64,000 bases of DNA from NCBI GenBank assembly GCA_028768525.1, contig CP054837.1, forward strand, positions 1-64,000, read 5' to 3'. How positions within the stretch are numbered: the stretch's first letter is position 1; each line of letters starts with the position of its first letter. A model generated the notes under the pieces. That model was not told where the DNA came from. It ran no database searches and saw only the letters and a list, made by a program, of their open reading frames with translations. Source of the stretch: Desulfobacter sp. (GTDB lineage: Bacteria; Desulfobacterota; Desulfobacteria; Desulfobacterales; Desulfobacteraceae). The position numbers and the translations under genes are program-made. Shown here piece after piece: positions 62,283-64,000 of the stretch.

Positions 62283-63617
62283 TTATTCCACCCGGGTAAC
62301 CAGACGGCCGTTGGCCAATATGGTTTCAAGGCGATCGTCTTTTTCCACCTGCGCGGGATCCATTATTACCTGGCCCGAGGACAGGTCACGGGTAATGCTG
62401 TAGCCCCTGGCCAGCACTGATGATGGATTCAGGGACTCCAGCCGGCCTGAGGCTTCCCTGAGGGAGGACCTGAGCCGGTTTATTTTATTGGCCATGGCGC
62501 GATCCATGGCTGACTGAAGGCCGGCGACCTGGTTTTTATGCTCAGAAATTCTGGATGGGGGCAGGGTGGTGTTAAGGGTTCGGCGCAGCCAGTACAGCCG
62601 CTCCCTGTCCCTGTTAATTTTTTGGGTCATGGCCAGGTGAAGACGGGATTCAAGCTCGCCGGTCCTAAGCCTGTAATCATCCATCACCCGTGCCGGGCTT
62701 TTCAATCTGGATTCATAATCTTTGACCTGGCCGGCCATGGCCGCCAGGCGCCTTGCCATGGCCCGTTGTGCAGTATCTGCCAAGGTTTTGATCCGGTGAA
62801 CCAAGGCCGCTTGGTCCGGCAGGGCCATTTCTGCAGCAGCCGAGGGGGTAGGGGCCCTTAGGTCGGCAGCAAAGTCTGCGATGGTAAAGTCAATTTCATG
62901 GCCGACACCGCTGATGATGGGAATATCAGATTCAAAAATTGCCTGTGCAACGGTTTCCGTGTTAAAGGCCCAGAGATCCTCAATTGAACCGCCACCCCTG
63001 GCCAGAATAATCAAATCACACCGCGTGAGTGCATTGGCGGTCTTTATGGCGGCTGCAATTTCGTTTACCGCTGCATCCCCCTGGACTTTCACCGGAAGAA
63101 TTTCAATGGGTACGCTGGGACACCTGCGGCCGGCAACGTTAAGTATATCCCTGACGGCCGCACCGGTACCGGAAGTAATAAGGTTGACGCGCTGCGGCAG
63201 AAACGGGATTTCTTTTTTTCGGTCCGTATCAAACCAGCCCCTTGCCGACAGGGTTTGCTTAAGTTCTTCGAAGGCCTGTTGCAAAGAACCTGCACCATCA
63301 GGTTCCATATGTTCAAAGATGAGCTGGTAATTGCCCCTGGGTTCATACAGGGAAATTCTGGCCATGCCTTTGACTTTCATCCCGTTTTCAGGGACAAAGC
63401 GCAGGTTCCGTTTTTGATTTTTGAACATGACACAGGAGATTACTGCATCGGCATCTTTTAAGGAAAAGTATGAATGTCCCGATGCCGGGGTGACATAATT
63501 GGAGACTTCACCGGTGATCCATAGAAAAGGATACCGGTTTTCCAATAAGTTTTTTATCTCCCGGGTCAGCAGTGCAACCGTGTATATTTTTGCGGAGTTT
63601 TTCTGTGCTGAATTCAT
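62283..63617 (-). CDS. xseA: Exodeoxyribonuclease VII large subunit
   Basis: This 444-residue subunit has an N-terminal OB fold (YTVALLTREIKNLLENRYPFLWITGEVSN, GHSYFSLKD) and the catalytic core with TSGTGAAVRDILNV, LIILARGGGSIEDLWAFN and ISGVGHEIDFTIADFAADLRAPTPSAAAE. A long coiled coil spans about residues 270-400, and a C-terminal strand domain ends with GYSITRD. It heads the operon xseA-xseB-ispA-dxs-tlyA. Confidence 0.95.
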   Translation of the reverse strand: MNSAQKNSAKIYTVALLTREIKNLLENRYPFLWITGEVSNYVTPASGHSYFSLKDADAVISCVMFKNQKRNLRFVPENGMKVKGMARISLYEPRGNYQLIFEHMEPDGAGSLQQAFEELKQTLSARGWFDTDRKKEIPFLPQRVNLITSGTGAAVRDILNVAGRRCPSVPIEILPVKVQGDAAVNEIAAAIKTANALTRCDLIILARGGGSIEDLWAFNTETVAQAIFESDIPIISGVGHEIDFTIADFAADLRAPTPSAAAEMALPDQAALVHRIKTLADTAQRAMARRLAAMAGQVKDYESRLKSPARVMDDYRLRTGELESRLHLAMTQKINRDRERLYWLRRTLNTTLPPSRISEHKNQVAGLQSAMDRAMANKINRLRSSLREASGRLESLNPSSVLARGYSITRDLSSGQVIMDPAQVEKDDRLETILANGRLVTRVE

Positions 63618-63648
63618 CCTTCATGTCCAATGCCGTGCAAAGTTCATA

Positions 63649-63678
63649 CTTATAGGATGAAAGCCTTAAAAAAGTCAA
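63649..63678 (-). promoter_or_regulatory. Promoter of the xseA operon
   Basis: On the minus strand TTGACT (63673-63678) and TATAAG (63649-63654) are 18 bases apart, about 32 bases ahead of the xseA ATG. Both boxes match well. Confidence 0.5.
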
Positions 63679-63789
63679 TAAATCTGAAAAACATATTTTG
63701 TCCGATAATATATATTATGTAAACTTTTATTATTGGCACTCAAGAACAGAGATGTGGATAGATGGCATGTGAATGACCAAATTGTAATC

Positions 63790-63817
63790 TTGAATTCTCC
63801 CCTGCCCGTGTTATATT
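63790..63817 (+). promoter_or_regulatory. Promoter of the BI-1 family gene
   Basis: TTGAAT (63790-63795) and TATATT (63812-63817) are 16 bases apart, about 50 bases ahead of the ATG at 63866. Confidence 0.45.
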
Positions 63818-63865
63818 ACCGGAAAAGAGATGCAAAGAAACCAAACCCAAAACGAAAGGATAATC

Positions 63866-64000
63866 ATGAACGCGAACCTCTCTTTTCAGCAAACCGGCGT
63901 GATGACCCATGTCAACGCCTTTATCAGAAGCACATACAATTGGATGGCCATCGGCCTGGCGGCCACCGGCCTGACTTCATATTTTATCTCTTCAAGCCCG
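63866..64000 (+). CDS. Bax inhibitor-1/YccA family membrane protein (partial, runs off window)
   Basis: Only the first 45 codons are present. The product begins MNANLSFQQTGVMTH and continues VNAFIRSTYNWMAIGLAATGL, which matches the N-terminus of BI-1/YccA (TMBIM) proteins, multi-helix inner-membrane proteins linked to calcium leak or FtsH regulation. A first membrane helix starts at about residue 26. GAAAGGA lies six bases ahead of the ATG. The call rests on this short segment. Confidence 0.7.
   Translation, partial: MNANLSFQQTGVMTHVNAFIRSTYNWMAIGLAATGLTSYFISSSP

Noticed and set aside
1..64000. CRISPR arrays, tRNA/rRNA genes, transposases, phage genes, toxin-antitoxin or defence clusters
   Set aside because: Looked for on both strands through all spacers; none is longer than about 300 bases and none shows repeats, cloverleafs or matching proteins.

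Overview
This 64 kb window is a stretch of ordinary bacterial chromosome, densely packed and almost entirely housekeeping. The gene set points to a Gram-negative, lipid A-making anaerobe of the Desulfobacterota, most likely a Desulfobacterales sulfate reducer. The pointers are a PxxKW-type cysteine-rich small protein, a LUD-domain/DUF166 pair, a DHH-CBS-CBS-tRNA nucleotidyltransferase fusion, LpxI instead of LpxH, a plant/kinetoplastid-type phosphofructokinase and many Cys-rich small domains. The assignment is inferred from gene content; no rRNA or species marker is present. I found no tRNA, rRNA, CRISPR array, insertion sequence, phage or defence island.

Layout. 0.2-1.5 kb: LUD protein and DUF166 protein (+). 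1.5-4.8 kb: a minus-strand operon motA-motB-PilZ-dinB-acyP. 5.1-10.8 kb: oligopeptide ABC transporter parts (binding protein, OppD, OppF) with no permease genes, interrupted by a cold-shock gene and a D-amino-acid dehydrogenase-like gene. 10.9-19.1 kb: two SurA-like periplasmic chaperones, mgtE, recO, a GHMP kinase, an 85-residue protein, a nucleoside phosphorylase and ligA. 19.1-21.4 kb: kdsD-pfk on the minus strand. 21.7-25.2 kb: PxxKW protein, aminotransferase, ClC channel. 25.3-26.5 kb: marR-truA (-). 26.6-28.5 kb: argJ and an RluB/RsuA-type pseudouridine synthase. 28.5-32.3 kb: cca fusion and trpS (-). 32.4-35 kb: pilC/gspF and an orphan histidine kinase. 35.1-45.6 kb: an envelope cluster lysS-lolC-lolD-bamA-skp-lpxD-lpxA-lpxI-lpxB. 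45.7-47.0 kb: a CorC/CNNM transporter. 47.0-52.1 kb: a shikimate/phenylalanine operon pheA-aroE-aroA-aroK-aroC. 52.1-58.2 kb: a small unknown gene, tolC, purC, plsC and an EF-G paralogue. 58.4-63.6 kb: the minus-strand operon xseA-xseB-ispA-dxs-tlyA. The window ends inside a Bax inhibitor-1 family gene.

The envelope cluster joins lipid A synthesis (LpxD/A/I/B), lipoprotein release (LolCD) and beta-barrel assembly (BamA, Skp). KdsD elsewhere in the window feeds Kdo synthesis, and two SurA-like proteins supply further chaperones.

The most interesting signal is regulatory: a complete phenylalanine attenuator ahead of pheA. It has a 23-codon leader with six Phe and two Tyr codons, an antiterminator pairing and a terminator. 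Its promoter carries a perfect 19-bp palindrome squeezed between the -35 and -10 boxes. It would place most of the shikimate pathway genes under Phe-tRNA control. Other points worth a look are a BamA with an extra N-terminal TolB/FlgO-like domain, an EF-G paralogue with altered switch regions, a terminator for one gene embedded antisense in the coding region of its convergent neighbour, and the unusual motAB-PilZ-dinB-acyP operon.
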